A stretch of 64,000 nucleotides of DNA from Verrucomicrobiaceae bacterium. Its GTDB lineage: Bacteria > Verrucomicrobiota > Verrucomicrobiia > Verrucomicrobiales > Akkermansiaceae. The stretch lies in NCBI GenBank assembly GCA_027485615.1, contig JAIXQS010000144.1:62001-126000 (forward strand), given 5' to 3'. The first letter of the stretch is position 1. Each line of letters opens with the position of its first letter. A program made the position numbers and the translations under genes. Positions 37,382-46,147 of the stretch are shown here, piece after piece. The notes beneath the pieces were generated by a model. The model was not told the DNA's origin. It was given only the letters and a program-made list of their open reading frames with translations, and searched no databases.

Positions 37382-40300
37382 ATGAAACCATTCCCTATGA
37401 AAGCGCTCTACCCTTTTGCCGCGTTTGCCGCGCTGCTGGCTGCCGGGTGCAAGGAAAAGACCATTGTTTTCCTCAACGAATCGGAAGCCGTGGCGGAACA
37501 GTCGGGAGCAAAGGCCACGGGCGTGCTGCCGGAGGTGGTTTCCTTCAACGAGCACATCCAGCCCATCCTCTCGGAGTATTGCTATCATTGCCACGGGCCG
37601 GATGCCGGGACCCGCAGACCCGACAAGGAGCCGCTGCGGCTCGACATCGAGGAGCATGCCTTCCAGATGCGGGATTTCGGCGCGACGGTGATGATCAAGG
37701 GCAAGCCGGACGAGTCCGAGCTGATCCGGGTGATCAAATCCAAGGATAAATCCGAGGTGATGCCGCCGCCGGAGAGCCACAAGACGATGGGCGCGCGGGA
37801 GATCGCGTTGCTTGAGAAATGGGTCGAGCAAGGCGCGGAATACGAAGGCCACTGGTCTTACGAGCCGGTGGTGCGGGCGGAGGCTCCGAAGAACAAGTGG
37901 TCGGACAAGCCGGTCGATGGCTTCATTTTCGAGAAACTCGCGGAAGCGGGGCTGGAACCGACCGCCGCTGACGACGCGCGGAGATTTCACCGCAGGCTTT
38001 CGCTGGATCTGACCGGATTGCCGCCGGAACCCGCCGAGACCGATGCCTTCGTGGCCGCTTATGAAAAGGACACCGAGGCCGCCGTTTCCGCCGAGGCCGA
38101 CCGTATGCTCGCCTCGATCCAGAGCGCGGAGCACTTCGCGCGGCATTGGCTGGACGCGGCGCGCTATGCCGACACGCACGGCATCCATATCGACAACTAC
38201 CGCGCCATCTGGCCATACCGCGATTGGGTGGTGCAGGCTTTCCACAAGAACATGAAGTGGGACCAGTTCACCACCGAACAGCTCGCAGGCGACCTGCTGC
38301 CCGACCGCACCCTTGACCAGCACGTGGCCACCGGTTTCTTGCGCAGCCTCGCCACGACCGGTGAAGGCGGTGCGATCGGTGAAGAATACGACGCGATCTA
38401 CGCCACCGACCGCGTGGATACCATGGGCGGCATCTGGCTCGGCCTCACAGCGAGCTGCGCATCCTGCCACGATCACAAGTTCGACCCCTTCTCGACGAAG
38501 GAATTCTACCAGTTCACCGCGTTTTTCCGGAACAACACGATGTCCGCGCTGGACGGCAATAATGCGGAGCACGCGCCCGCCATTTTCGTGCCTCTCCACG
38601 AGGATAGGGAGAAATGGACGCAGATCCAAAGCTCGGTGCAGGCCGTGAACGGACAGCTCGCGGCGCGGCGCAAGGCGGCGGACGCGGATTTCCAGAACTG
38701 GATCTCCACGGCGGCGCAGGCGACGGCTCAGGAAACCGACTCGACGCTCGCGATTCATCTCCCGCTGATGGAGACCGAGGGCAACATCAAGGGAACGGTG
38801 AACGGCAAACCCCAGGAGTGGCCCGCTGCTCCCAAGCGCATCGACGGCCCGCTGGGTAAGGCGATCACGGTTTCCGGCGGGGACATCCCGCTCGGAGATA
38901 TCGGGAATTTCTCGCGCGGGGATCAGGTCAGCTACGGCGGCTTCATCCGCATCGATGGCAGGGCGAAAGAGGTCACCGGCTCGGTCATCGCGAAAATGGA
39001 TTCCGCCAACGGCTTCCGGGGCTGGGATCTCTACCTCGAAAACGGCCAGCCGGGCGCGCACATCATCGACAGTTGGGATAAATCAGCGAACAAAATGCTC
39101 TCACCCACGATGCTGAAACCCGGGACATGGTTCCATGTGATGGTCGTCTTCGACGGCACGCTTGCCGGCCACCAGACGATGTCGATTTTCGTGGATGGAA
39201 AAAGGGTCGGAGCGGGTGCGAACCCGAACACGGTCGGCGGAACCCTCGAAACCACCGTCCCCCTGCGCCTCGGCTCGCGCGAGGGCGGGGACTCGAAGCT
39301 CAACGGCAATGTGTCGCTGCAGGATTTCCGCTTCTACCGGAAAAAGCTGACCGAGGCGGAGATTTCCCACATCGCCAACGCGGGGATGATCGATACCTGG
39401 GTGAAGATCCCGCAGAACGAGCGGACGAAGGAGCAGAACAACGCGCTTGCGGAGCACTACTTCACCTCCGTGGACGCGCCTTCGCTGGATCTGCTGCGTG
39501 AGAAGGACAAGCTGACGGCAGCCGATAGCGAGATCCGGAAGCGCGGCTCGGCCACTCTGGTTTTCGAGGAAAAGAAAGAGGAACCCTTCGCCCACATCCT
39601 TACGCGGGGAGCATACACCTCGAAGGGCGAGAAGGTATTTCCCGGCACCCCGGCGATGCTGCCGCCCATGCCCGAGGGCGCACCGAAGAACCGCCTCGGC
39701 CTCGCGAAGTGGCTCAATGATCCGAAAAATCCCCTCCCCGCCCGCGTCACGATGAACCGCCTCTGGGCGAATTTCTTCGGAACCGGCATCGTGGAGACCG
39801 CAGGTGACTTCGGCATCATGGGCGCGCGCCCCACGCATCCGAAACTGCTCGATTGGCTCGCCTCGGAGTTCGTTTCCAGCGGCTGGGATTACCGCCACAT
39901 GGCGAAAACGATCGCCACCTCCAAGTCATACCGCCAGGCCGGCACGATCAGCCCGGAGAAGCTGGAGAAGGATTATTCCAACGCCCTCCTCTCGCGCGGC
40001 CCGCGCCTGCGGCTCGATGCCGAGCAACTCCGCGACCTCTCGCTCGCGGCCGCCGGATCGCTCTCGCCGAAGGTCGGCGGCGCGCCCGTGAAACCCTACC
40101 AGCCGGAAGGCATCTGGGAGGCCGTGGCCATGCCGCAGTCGAACACCAAGAACTACAAGCCGGATACCGGCGAGGCGCTCTACCGCCGCTCCATCTACAC
40201 GATGTGGAAACGCACCGCCGCGCCGCCCACCATGGAGATCCTCGACGCGCCGACCCGCGAGACCTTCTGCCTCAAGCGCAGCCGCACGAACACCCCGCTC

Positions 40301-40633
40301 CAGGCTCTCGCGCTGATGAACGATCCGCAATTCGTGGAGGCCACCAGAAACCTCGCCGCCAAGGCTTTGTCCGAACAGCAGGGCTTCGATGCGCGCCTCG
40401 ACCTGATTTCCCTGCGCCTGCTGAACCGGAAATTCGACACGGCGGAACGCGAAGTGGTGAAGTCCACACTCGACGCCGCGCTGGCGCATTACACCGCCAA
40501 ACCCGAGGAGGCGCGGCTCGCCATCGCTACGGGCGAAACGAAAGCCCCCGAAACGATCCCGGCCCCCGAACTCGCCGCCTGGTCGCTTGTGGCGAGCCAG
40601 CTCTTCAACCTCGACGAAACCGTAACCCGCTAA
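37382..40633 (+). CDS. PSCyt1-DUF1549-LamG-DUF1553 lipoprotein
   Basis: About 1,083 aa. A lipoprotein signal (FAAFAALLAAGC) precedes a planctomycete-type cytochrome with the haem motif CYHCHGPDAG near residue 75. DUF1549 follows (DGFIFEKLAEAGLEPTAADD, then HWLDAARYADTHGIH and ASCHDHKFDPFS). The middle ~200 residues form a LamG-like concanavalin domain (TWFHVMVVFDGT), and DUF1553 closes the protein (ARVTMNRLWANFFGTGIV, RTNTPLQALALMNDP). These proteins are typical of Planctomycetota and Verrucomicrobiota and are paired with DUF1501 proteins, as here, 6 nt downstream. Polysaccharide-related outer envelope work is proposed for the family but not proven. An ATG five codons later is an alternative start. 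Confidence 0.9.
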   Translation: MKPFPMKALYPFAAFAALLAAGCKEKTIVFLNESEAVAEQSGAKATGVLPEVVSFNEHIQPILSEYCYHCHGPDAGTRRPDKEPLRLDIEEHAFQMRDFGATVMIKGKPDESELIRVIKSKDKSEVMPPPESHKTMGAREIALLEKWVEQGAEYEGHWSYEPVVRAEAPKNKWSDKPVDGFIFEKLAEAGLEPTAADDARRFHRRLSLDLTGLPPEPAETDAFVAAYEKDTEAAVSAEADRMLASIQSAEHFARHWLDAARYADTHGIHIDNYRAIWPYRDWVVQAFHKNMKWDQFTTEQLAGDLLPDRTLDQHVATGFLRSLATTGEGGAIGEEYDAIYATDRVDTMGGIWLGLTASCASCHDHKFDPFSTKEFYQFTAFFRNNTMSALDGNNAEHAPAIFVPLHEDREKWTQIQSSVQAVNGQLAARRKAADADFQNWISTAAQATAQETDSTLAIHLPLMETEGNIKGTVNGKPQEWPAAPKRIDGPLGKAITVSGGDIPLGDIGNFSRGDQVSYGGFIRIDGRAKEVTGSVIAKMDSANGFRGWDLYLENGQPGAHIIDSWDKSANKMLSPTMLKPGTWFHVMVVFDGTLAGHQTMSIFVDGKRVGAGANPNTVGGTLETTVPLRLGSREGGDSKLNGNVSLQDFRFYRKKLTEAEISHIANAGMIDTWVKIPQNERTKEQNNALAEHYFTSVDAPSLDLLREKDKLTAADSEIRKRGSATLVFEEKKEEPFAHILTRGAYTSKGEKVFPGTPAMLPPMPEGAPKNRLGLAKWLNDPKNPLPARVTMNRLWANFFGTGIVETAGDFGIMGARPTHPKLLDWLASEFVSSGWDYRHMAKTIATSKSYRQAGTISPEKLEKDYSNALLSRGPRLRLDAEQLRDLSLAAAGSLSPKVGGAPVKPYQPEGIWEAVAMPQSNTKNYKPDTGEALYRRSIYTMWKRTAAPPTMEILDAPTRETFCLKRSRTNTPLQALALMNDPQFVEATRNLAAKALSEQQGFDARLDLISLRLLNRKFDTAEREVVKSTLDAALAHYTAKPEEARLAIATGETKAPETIPAPELAAWSLVASQLFNLDETVTR

Positions 40634-40639
40634 ACTACG

Positions 40640-42097
40640 ATGAATCCAGTGGACATTTACAACCAGGCCTACACCCGCCGCCAGTTCTTCCGGAAATCCG
40701 GCACCGGCCTCGGCGTCGCCGCGATGGCCTCGCTGATCGGCGAGAAAAGTTTCGCCGCTTCTCAGCCCGCGGGCGGCGTGGCCTTCCCACAGTTCGCCCC
40801 GAAGGCGAAGCGCGCGATCTACATCTCGCTGATCGGCGCGCCTTCGCAGTTCGAGACCTTCGACTACAAGCCGGAACTGGTGAAACGGTTTAAGGAAGAC
40901 CTCAAGGGCTATCTCGCCAAGGAGGGCGAGCGCCTCACCGGCATGACCTCGGGCCAGGCCGCCTTTCCCATCGCGCCCGCCCGCGTCAAGTTCAACCAGC
41001 ACGGCCAGTCCGGCACCTGGATCAGCGATTTCCTGCCATGGCACGGGAAAATGGCGGACGACCTCTGCATCATCAAATCCATGCACACGGATGCGATCAA
41101 CCATGAGCCCGCCAACCAGCTCATCTGCACCGGCTCGATGGTCAACGGCAAGGCCTCCATCGGTTCGTGGCTGTCATACGGCCTTGGGTCGATGAACAAT
41201 GATCTTCCCGCTTTCGTCGTCCTCCACGCGAAGCACACCTCGCCCTACGCGAACGTGCAGGCGATCTCGAACAGGCTCTGGGGCTCCGCCTATCTGCCCG
41301 GCAAGCACGCCGGCGTTTCGCTCCGCTCGCTGGGCGATCCCGTCCTTTTCCTCAAGGACAACCCCGGCGTCTCCACGGAAATGCGCCGCAAGATGCTCGA
41401 CGGCCTCGGCAAGCTCAACATGAAGTCCTACGACGCCATCGGAGACCCCGAGATCCAGAACCGCGTCCAGCAATACGAGATGGCTTTCCGGATGCAGTCC
41501 TCCGTGCCCGAGCTCGCCGACCTTTCCGGCGAAGCCGAGCACACCTACCAGCTCTACGGTGAGGACAGCAAGACCCGCGGCAGCTTCGCGAACTCCGCGC
41601 TCATGGCCCGCAGGCTCTTGGAAAGGGGCGTCCGCTTCGTGCAGATTTTTCACCGCGGTTGGGATCAGCACGGCAGCCTTCCACGCGATCTCGCCTCCCA
41701 GTGCAAGGACGTCGATCAGGGCTGCTACGGCCTGATCCAGGACCTGAAAATGCGCGGGATGCTCGAGGACACCCTGGTCATCTGGGGCGGCGAGTTTGGC
41801 CGCACGGTCTATTCGCAAGGCGCCCTCACCGAGGACAACTACGGCCGCGACCACCATCCGCGCTGCTTCAGCATCTGGATGGCCGGCGGCGGCATCAAGG
41901 GCGGCCAGGTCTATGGGGAAACCGATGAGCTGAGCTACAACATCACCAAGGATCCCGTCCACATCCGCGACCTCCACGCCACCATTCTCCACGCCCTCGG
42001 CATCGAGCACGAACGCCTCACCTACAAGTTCCAAGGCCTCGACCAGCGCCTCACCGGCGTCCTGCCCGCGAAGGTCATCAAGGAGCTTTTCGCTTAG
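40640..42097 (+). CDS. DUF1501 exported protein
   Basis: A 485-aa protein with a twin-arginine signal (TRRQFFRKSGTGLGVAAMASL), so it is exported folded. The DUF1501 fold is related to alkaline phosphatase/sulfatase. Visible blocks are HGQSGTWISDFLPWHGKMAD, VRFVQIFHRGWDQHGSLPRD, LVIWGGEFGRTVYSQG and the closing HATILHALGIEHERLTYKFQG. It follows the PSCyt1 gene by 6 nt, the standard pairing for these families, so they likely act together in the periplasm. The region after it is non-coding. Confidence 0.92.
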   Translation: MNPVDIYNQAYTRRQFFRKSGTGLGVAAMASLIGEKSFAASQPAGGVAFPQFAPKAKRAIYISLIGAPSQFETFDYKPELVKRFKEDLKGYLAKEGERLTGMTSGQAAFPIAPARVKFNQHGQSGTWISDFLPWHGKMADDLCIIKSMHTDAINHEPANQLICTGSMVNGKASIGSWLSYGLGSMNNDLPAFVVLHAKHTSPYANVQAISNRLWGSAYLPGKHAGVSLRSLGDPVLFLKDNPGVSTEMRRKMLDGLGKLNMKSYDAIGDPEIQNRVQQYEMAFRMQSSVPELADLSGEAEHTYQLYGEDSKTRGSFANSALMARRLLERGVRFVQIFHRGWDQHGSLPRDLASQCKDVDQGCYGLIQDLKMRGMLEDTLVIWGGEFGRTVYSQGALTEDNYGRDHHPRCFSIWMAGGGIKGGQVYGETDELSYNITKDPVHIRDLHATILHALGIEHERLTYKFQGLDQRLTGVLPAKVIKELFA

Positions 42098-42201
42098 GGT
42101 CTCCTGGCAAGGTCATCCCCGGTTGTGATTTTTCCGATGGATGCTGATCATACGAGATTGGCGGATCGCGAAGCATGCCCCGGCAGGGGCGCGGGAGCGT
42201 A

Positions 42202-42232
42202 GCCGGGGGTGCAGCAAAGCGAAACCCCCGGA
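42202..42232. repeat. GC-rich hairpin (CCGGGGGT / ACCCCCGG)
   Basis: GCCGGGGGT and ACCCCCGG form a stem around GCAGCAAAGCGAA, preceded by CCCCGGCAGGGG, which folds on itself. It is the start of a 637-base gene-free stretch between the DUF1501 gene and uspA. It could terminate the PSCyt1-DUF1501 transcript or be part of a dispersed repeat. Confidence 0.55.
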
Positions 42233-42320
42233 CATGCGGCGCAGGGGGTTTTGGCGGGCAAGGGTGGGACACCGCCACCCGCTCCGCTCCCGCCGCAGCC
42301 CGATACGGCATGGCGGGATT

Positions 42321-42537
42321 GCGATGTGGAGAGCACCGGAGTATGTCATGGCTATGCCGCCGGGCGATGTGTCGTCGCCGGAGGGCGATGTGGACACCAC
42401 AGGAGGGTGATGTGGACACCACCGGAGAACGATGTGGACAGCACCGGAGAATGATGTGGACGGCACCGGAGGGCGATGTGGACAGCACCGGGGGCGATCT
42501 GGCTATGCCGGAGTGCGATCTGGCGGGAACCGGAGGA
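42321..42537. repeat. Tandem repeat of ~22 bp, about ten units
   Basis: Units of 21-22 bases follow the pattern CGATGTGGACAGCACCGGAG plus two variable bases, head to tail without spacers. The six central units differ at only a few positions, and the outer ones are more diverged. A 22-base unit shifts frame every copy, and no ORF across it has sensible composition, so it is non-coding. The bases between it and uspA (about 200) show no gene. It is not a CRISPR array because there are no unique spacers. Confidence 0.8.
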
Positions 42538-42734
42538 TGATGTTTTCGGGATGCGTTTTCCCGAAAGTCACAGGTCGTCCCCAGTTTCTCGCCGGGCATC
42601 AGCTCGTCGAGCGCCTGGACGTATTCCTTGGCGCGGAAAGCCCCGGGATCAACCGTCAAATCCCGCTTACTTTCCGCGCGATGATGCGTAGGTATTCTTG
42701 TTTCACGGGGCGATCAAGCGGTGTAGTGTGGGGC

Positions 42735-43193
42735 ATGAAAAAGATCCTCGCCGCCGTTGATTTCTCAAACTCCACCGCCGGAGTGGTGAACACCGCCGCC
42801 GAAATGGCGAAGGCTTTCGGAGCCGAGCTGCACCTGCTCCACGTCATCGAGCCGGAGCCGACCTACACGGCCTACGGTTTCACGCCGGATGAGTTCCCGG
42901 CGGTCCAAACCTTCCACCACGACACCCGCGCCCGCGCGCAAAAGACCCTCGATGAAACGGCAGCGAAAGTGGCCACCGCGGATTTCAAGCCCATCACCCA
43001 CCTTGGCGATGGCAGCCCGCTGCACGTCCTCGTGGAAGCGGTGCAGACCATCGGCGCGGATCTTGTCGTGCTCGGTTCCCACGGACACGGCGTGGTCGCT
43101 TCGCTTCTGCTCGGCAGCGTCGCGGAGGGAATGGTGCGGAAATCCATTGTACCCACGCTTGTGGTGCCGGCGGGGAAAGCGGAGTGGGCGTGA
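42735..43193 (+). CDS. Universal stress protein
   Basis: A 152-aa UspA-fold protein. It begins MKKILAAVDFSNSTAGVV and contains the nucleotide-binding signature LGSHGHGVVASLLLGSVAEGMVRKS near residue 118, matching the ATP-binding G-2x-G-9x-G(S/T) subgroup. Such proteins help survival under starvation and oxidative or energy stress. The longer track ORF upstream reads through the tandem repeats and is not real. Its stop is one base from the convergent pta stop. Confidence 0.9.
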   Translation: MKKILAAVDFSNSTAGVVNTAAEMAKAFGAELHLLHVIEPEPTYTAYGFTPDEFPAVQTFHHDTRARAQKTLDETAAKVATADFKPITHLGDGSPLHVLVEAVQTIGADLVVLGSHGHGVVASLLLGSVAEGMVRKSIVPTLVVPAGKAEWA

Positions 43194-43194
43194 A

Positions 43195-44262
43195 TCAGAA
43201 ATCGCTGTCCGGATGCAGCTGGTGGTATTTGATCGCCTCCACGGCGACGGCGGCGGCGGTGCCGAAAATCGTTTCCACGCTGGCGGTGCGGGGCACCTGC
43301 GCGGCGGGGCGGGCGAGGCCGAGGATGATCTGTCCGTAATTCTGCGCGCCGCCGAGATGCTGGAGCAATTTCATCGAAATATGGGCGGCGTCTAGGTTCG
43401 GGAAAACCAGGACGTCGGCGATGTCGCGGTTCGCGGCGTCGGCCAGTTTTGTTTCCGCGGCGCGGGGGTCAACCGCCACATCCGCCTGCAGCTCGCCGTC
43501 GAGGCGGATGTCGAGGAATTCCCTAGCGATGCGGTCTTGCGCCAGCGCGGCGGCGGCGGAGACCTTGCGCGCCTCCGGCGTTGTCGAGGAACCTTTCGTG
43601 GAGTGGCTCAGCAGCGCGACGACCGGCGTCCGCCCGAGGAAATGGTGAGCGAGTTTCCCCGTCTCGATCGCGATGGTGGACAGCAGACTCACATCGGGAT
43701 CCGGGTTCAGGCCCGTGTCCGTAAGGAAAATCACCCGATCATCCCCGAGCAGCGGGAAATGCGGAGCCATCAGCACCGTCACGCCGAAGATGCGGTCGAT
43801 GCCAGCCTGCGGCTTGATGTTGTGGAGCAGGGCGCGGAAATAAGAGGCGGGGATCGCCTGGTTGCCGCCGACGATGGCGTCGGCGTGGCCGTATTGCACC
43901 ATCATTGCGCCGAAATAATGCGGGCGGGCGATGGTTTGCGCCGTATCGACCTGGCCGCTCGCCCGGTATCGCGCCATGTTTTCGGCACGTTTCACGAAAA
44001 GGGGCAGATCCGATGAGGTTTTCGGATCAATGACGCGCACGAAATTGAGCGGGACGCCATGCTCCGCAGCGAGCGTACGAATGCGCGCGACATTGCCCAG
44101 CAGGATGGGCGCGACGGCCTCCAGCGCGACCATCCGCGCCGCCGCTTGGATCACGCGGATATCCTCGCCCTCGGTAAAAACGACCCGTTTCGGATGGCTC
44201 TGGAGCTGTTCGATGAGATGGCGGGTGACCTTGTTGGGAGCCGCGGGAATGGAATCAGGCAT
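43195..44262 (-). CDS. pta: Phosphate acetyl/acyltransferase
   Basis: A PTA/PTB-family enzyme (about 355 aa from the chosen ATG) moving the acetyl group between CoA and phosphate, giving acetyl-phosphate. The text RVVFTEGEDIRVIQAAARM opens the fold, then YGHADAIVGGNQ, VIFLTDTGLNPDPD and FPNLDAAHISMKLLQHLGG follow. The length fits the short catalytic form without the N-terminal regulatory domain. Upstream ATGs (44295, 44322) are possible. No acetate kinase gene is adjacent. It is the last gene of a minus-strand group with rpoZ and smpB. Confidence 0.85.
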   Translation of the reverse strand: MPDSIPAAPNKVTRHLIEQLQSHPKRVVFTEGEDIRVIQAAARMVALEAVAPILLGNVARIRTLAAEHGVPLNFVRVIDPKTSSDLPLFVKRAENMARYRASGQVDTAQTIARPHYFGAMMVQYGHADAIVGGNQAIPASYFRALLHNIKPQAGIDRIFGVTVLMAPHFPLLGDDRVIFLTDTGLNPDPDVSLLSTIAIETGKLAHHFLGRTPVVALLSHSTKGSSTTPEARKVSAAAALAQDRIAREFLDIRLDGELQADVAVDPRAAETKLADAANRDIADVLVFPNLDAAHISMKLLQHLGGAQNYGQIILGLARPAAQVPRTASVETIFGTAAAVAVEAIKYHQLHPDSDF

Positions 44263-44331
44263 GGGGAAAATCGGTTCGGGCGTGGTGGCGATCATGGGCT
44301 GCCGCGATGGCGGAATCAACACCCGAGATTC

Positions 44332-44790
44332 CTACCGCTGGTTGAAGCGAGACATTTCACGCTGTGCCTCGCGCAGCTCGACCTTTTCCTTCAGGTCCTG
44401 GCGCTGGTCGGAGTGGGTCTTGCCCTTGCCGACGCCGATCTCGACCTTCACGCGGCGATCTTTCCAATACATCCGCAGCAGCGGGAGAGAACAGCCTTTG
44501 ATGGCGGTTTCGGCGGCGAGCTTGAGGATCTCGCGCTTGTGGAGAAGCAGGCGGCGGGGGCGCTTGGCGGTGTGGTTGAACCACTCGCCGGCCGTTTGCC
44601 AAGGCTGGATGTCGCAGCCGTAGAGAAAAACCTGATGGCCTTCCACGCGCGCGAAGGCGTCGGAAACGTTGATCTTGCCGGCGCGGATCGACTTGACCTC
44701 GGTGCCTTTCAGCTCAAGACCCGCCTCGTATTTGTCGAGGATGTGGAAATCCCGGCCGGCCTTGCGGTTCGTTGCGATCTCGGCGCTCAT
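44332..44790 (-). CDS. smpB: SsrA-binding protein SmpB
   Basis: SmpB binds tmRNA and rescues stalled ribosomes. The 152-aa protein has the hallmarks NRKAGRDFHILDKYEAGL, LKGTEVKSIRAGKINVSDAF and HKREILKLAAETAIKGCSLP, and a basic C-terminal tail ending FNQR. No tmRNA gene was recognised in the window. It sits between rpoZ and pta on the same strand. Confidence 0.96.
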   Translation of the reverse strand: MSAEIATNRKAGRDFHILDKYEAGLELKGTEVKSIRAGKINVSDAFARVEGHQVFLYGCDIQPWQTAGEWFNHTAKRPRRLLLHKREILKLAAETAIKGCSLPLLRMYWKDRRVKVEIGVGKGKTHSDQRQDLKEKVELREAQREMSRFNQR

Positions 44791-44821
44791 GGCCTGCGGG
44801 GAATGAACCGGGTGCTCCGGA

Positions 44822-45028
44822 TCAGATCGACATCGGTTTGTCGATCAGCCGGATCTTGCCCTCGATGATCTCGGTCAGCGCGATATCCGCCGCACCCATG
44901 CTCGGGCGCGTCGGGATCAGCGGCGAGCGCCCGCTGTTGAGCTGGCGGACGCGTTGGGAGACGAGGTTGATGAGAACCAGTGGGTCGGTGACAATTTCTG
45001 CAGCCTGTTCGACAAGATCGCTTTTCAT
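44822..45028 (-). CDS. rpoZ: DNA-directed RNA polymerase omega subunit
   Basis: A 68-aa omega subunit, close to the typical length. INLVSQRVRQLNSGRSPL and AADIALTEIIEGKIRLI match the conserved helix and the ALxEI-x-EGKI motif. The ORF track starts 29 codons upstream (45115), which would give 97 aa with a tail unlike known omegas, so I use the ATG of KSDLVEQAAEIV. It lies 31 nt upstream of smpB on the same strand. Confidence 0.85.
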   Translation of the reverse strand: MKSDLVEQAAEIVTDPLVLINLVSQRVRQLNSGRSPLIPTRPSMGAADIALTEIIEGKIRLIDKPMSI

Positions 45029-45209
45029 GGTGGAGCCGGGAAGTTGCGAAGTGGGCTCTGCCTGACCGAAAGAGACGATGTTCTCGGGGACGGTTGGCTG
45101 GGCTTTTTCGCTCAAAACAAAGGGTGGTGGACGGTGGCGGGCTGGGTGTGAAACCAGAGATTCACGGTCATTGCAAGTCCAATCTCGGCTGTTTCGGGCA
45201 TTTTTGTCA

Positions 45210-45602
45210 TTACGGCATCAGGTCGATGCCGAATTTCCGCAGGACGACGACCGTGATCCAGAAAAAGCCCGTGGTGAGCGCACAGTTCGCGGCGAGGGCG
45301 GGCCAGAACGCCCAGCCATGGCGCAGCATCCACGGCAGGATCAGGAACATGGGCAAGGTCGGTAACACAAACCAGAAAGTGCCCTCCGCGTGGCCGGCGA
45401 TCTTCGCGGAAGGCTGGCCGCCGTGCCACATCCAGATCATCGCCAGCAACGAGGTGAGCGGCAGTGCGATCAGGAGCGCGGAAAGCTTGTCGCTGAAAAG
45501 CTGGATCTTGTTGACGAACAGGATGATGACCGCCGTCAGCAGGACTTTCATGATGTCGAAAGGCGTGAAGGAGAGGAATTCCCATAGGGATGGCTTGCTC
45601 AT
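45210..45602 (-). CDS. DUF3147 family inner membrane protein
   Basis: A 130-aa hydrophobic protein with four predicted TM segments. The stretch DKLSALLIALPLTSLLAMIW resembles DUF3147 proteins, a small uncharacterised membrane family. It is on the same strand as rpoZ but 181 nt upstream of it, so shared transcription is uncertain. It is divergent from khpB. Confidence 0.8.
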   Translation of the reverse strand: MSKPSLWEFLSFTPFDIMKVLLTAVIILFVNKIQLFSDKLSALLIALPLTSLLAMIWMWHGGQPSAKIAGHAEGTFWFVLPTLPMFLILPWMLRHGWAFWPALAANCALTTGFFWITVVVLRKFGIDLMP

Positions 45603-45689
45603 GGCGGGATTTTCCGGCGCGGCGGGCGCGCTTCAACATAAAACGCGGGAAAGTTGACCCTCCGGCGCTTTTGGCTAAAGTCGGCGCAT

Positions 45690-46139
45690 ATGACCGCTGC
45701 CGAACTCGCCGCAAAAATCCTCGACGCCATGCTCGGGCACCTCGGGCTCGCCGCCGAAATCCAGATCCAGGACACCGAGGACGGGCCCACACTCCAGATC
45801 TTTTCCTCCGAAAAGGAAACGATCATCGGCGACAACGGTGACCGCCTCGACGATTTCCAATACCTTGTGAACCGCATCCTCCGTCGCCAGATGCCGGACG
45901 CGGTGCGGGTGAAGGTGGATTGCGAGCATTTCCGCTCCATGCAGGAAGATGAGCTCCACAAGGAGGTGCGCGAACTCATCGGGCTGGTGAAAACCCAGCG
46001 GAAGACCTACCGCATGCGCCCGCTCAACGCCTACTACCGCCGCCTCGCCTACAACGTGATCGCCGAGGACAGCGGAGTCACCGCCGCCTCACCGCCGGGC
46101 GATGACCGCCTCAAGCGCATTAGCATTTCCCCGAAATAA
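45690..46139 (+). CDS. khpB: KhpB / Jag-like RNA-binding protein (KH and R3H domains)
   Basis: A 149-aa protein. Residues ~1-75 form a KH domain (LQIFSSEKETIIGDNGDRLD, with the GxxG-like loop GDNGD, then FQYLVNRIL). Residues ~95-135 resemble R3H (RKTYRMRPLNAYYRRLAYNVI), although the usual His of R-x3-H reads Tyr here. KhpB-type proteins bind RNA and affect cell division and envelope genes. The Jag N-terminal domain is absent, and it is not next to yidC as is common. I start at the ATG before TAAELAAK. Confidence 0.82.
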   Translation: MTAAELAAKILDAMLGHLGLAAEIQIQDTEDGPTLQIFSSEKETIIGDNGDRLDDFQYLVNRILRRQMPDAVRVKVDCEHFRSMQEDELHKEVRELIGLVKTQRKTYRMRPLNAYYRRLAYNVIAEDSGVTAASPPGDDRLKRISISPK

Positions 46140-46147
46140 TCCCGCCC

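Noticed and set aside
36917-39061. 714-aa minus-strand ORF crossing polA and the PSCyt1 gene
   Set aside because: Overlaps two convincing genes; no family signature.
42321-42537. CRISPR array
   Set aside because: Units are contiguous without unique spacers and there are no cas genes.
42078-42659. 193-aa ORF across the 22-bp tandem array
   Set aside because: The unit is not a multiple of three and the translation is low-complexity Pro/Ser/His/Arg; no start context or family.
44332-44790. tmRNA gene next to smpB
   Set aside because: The flanks of smpB are fully occupied by pta and rpoZ; no tRNA-like ends were seen.
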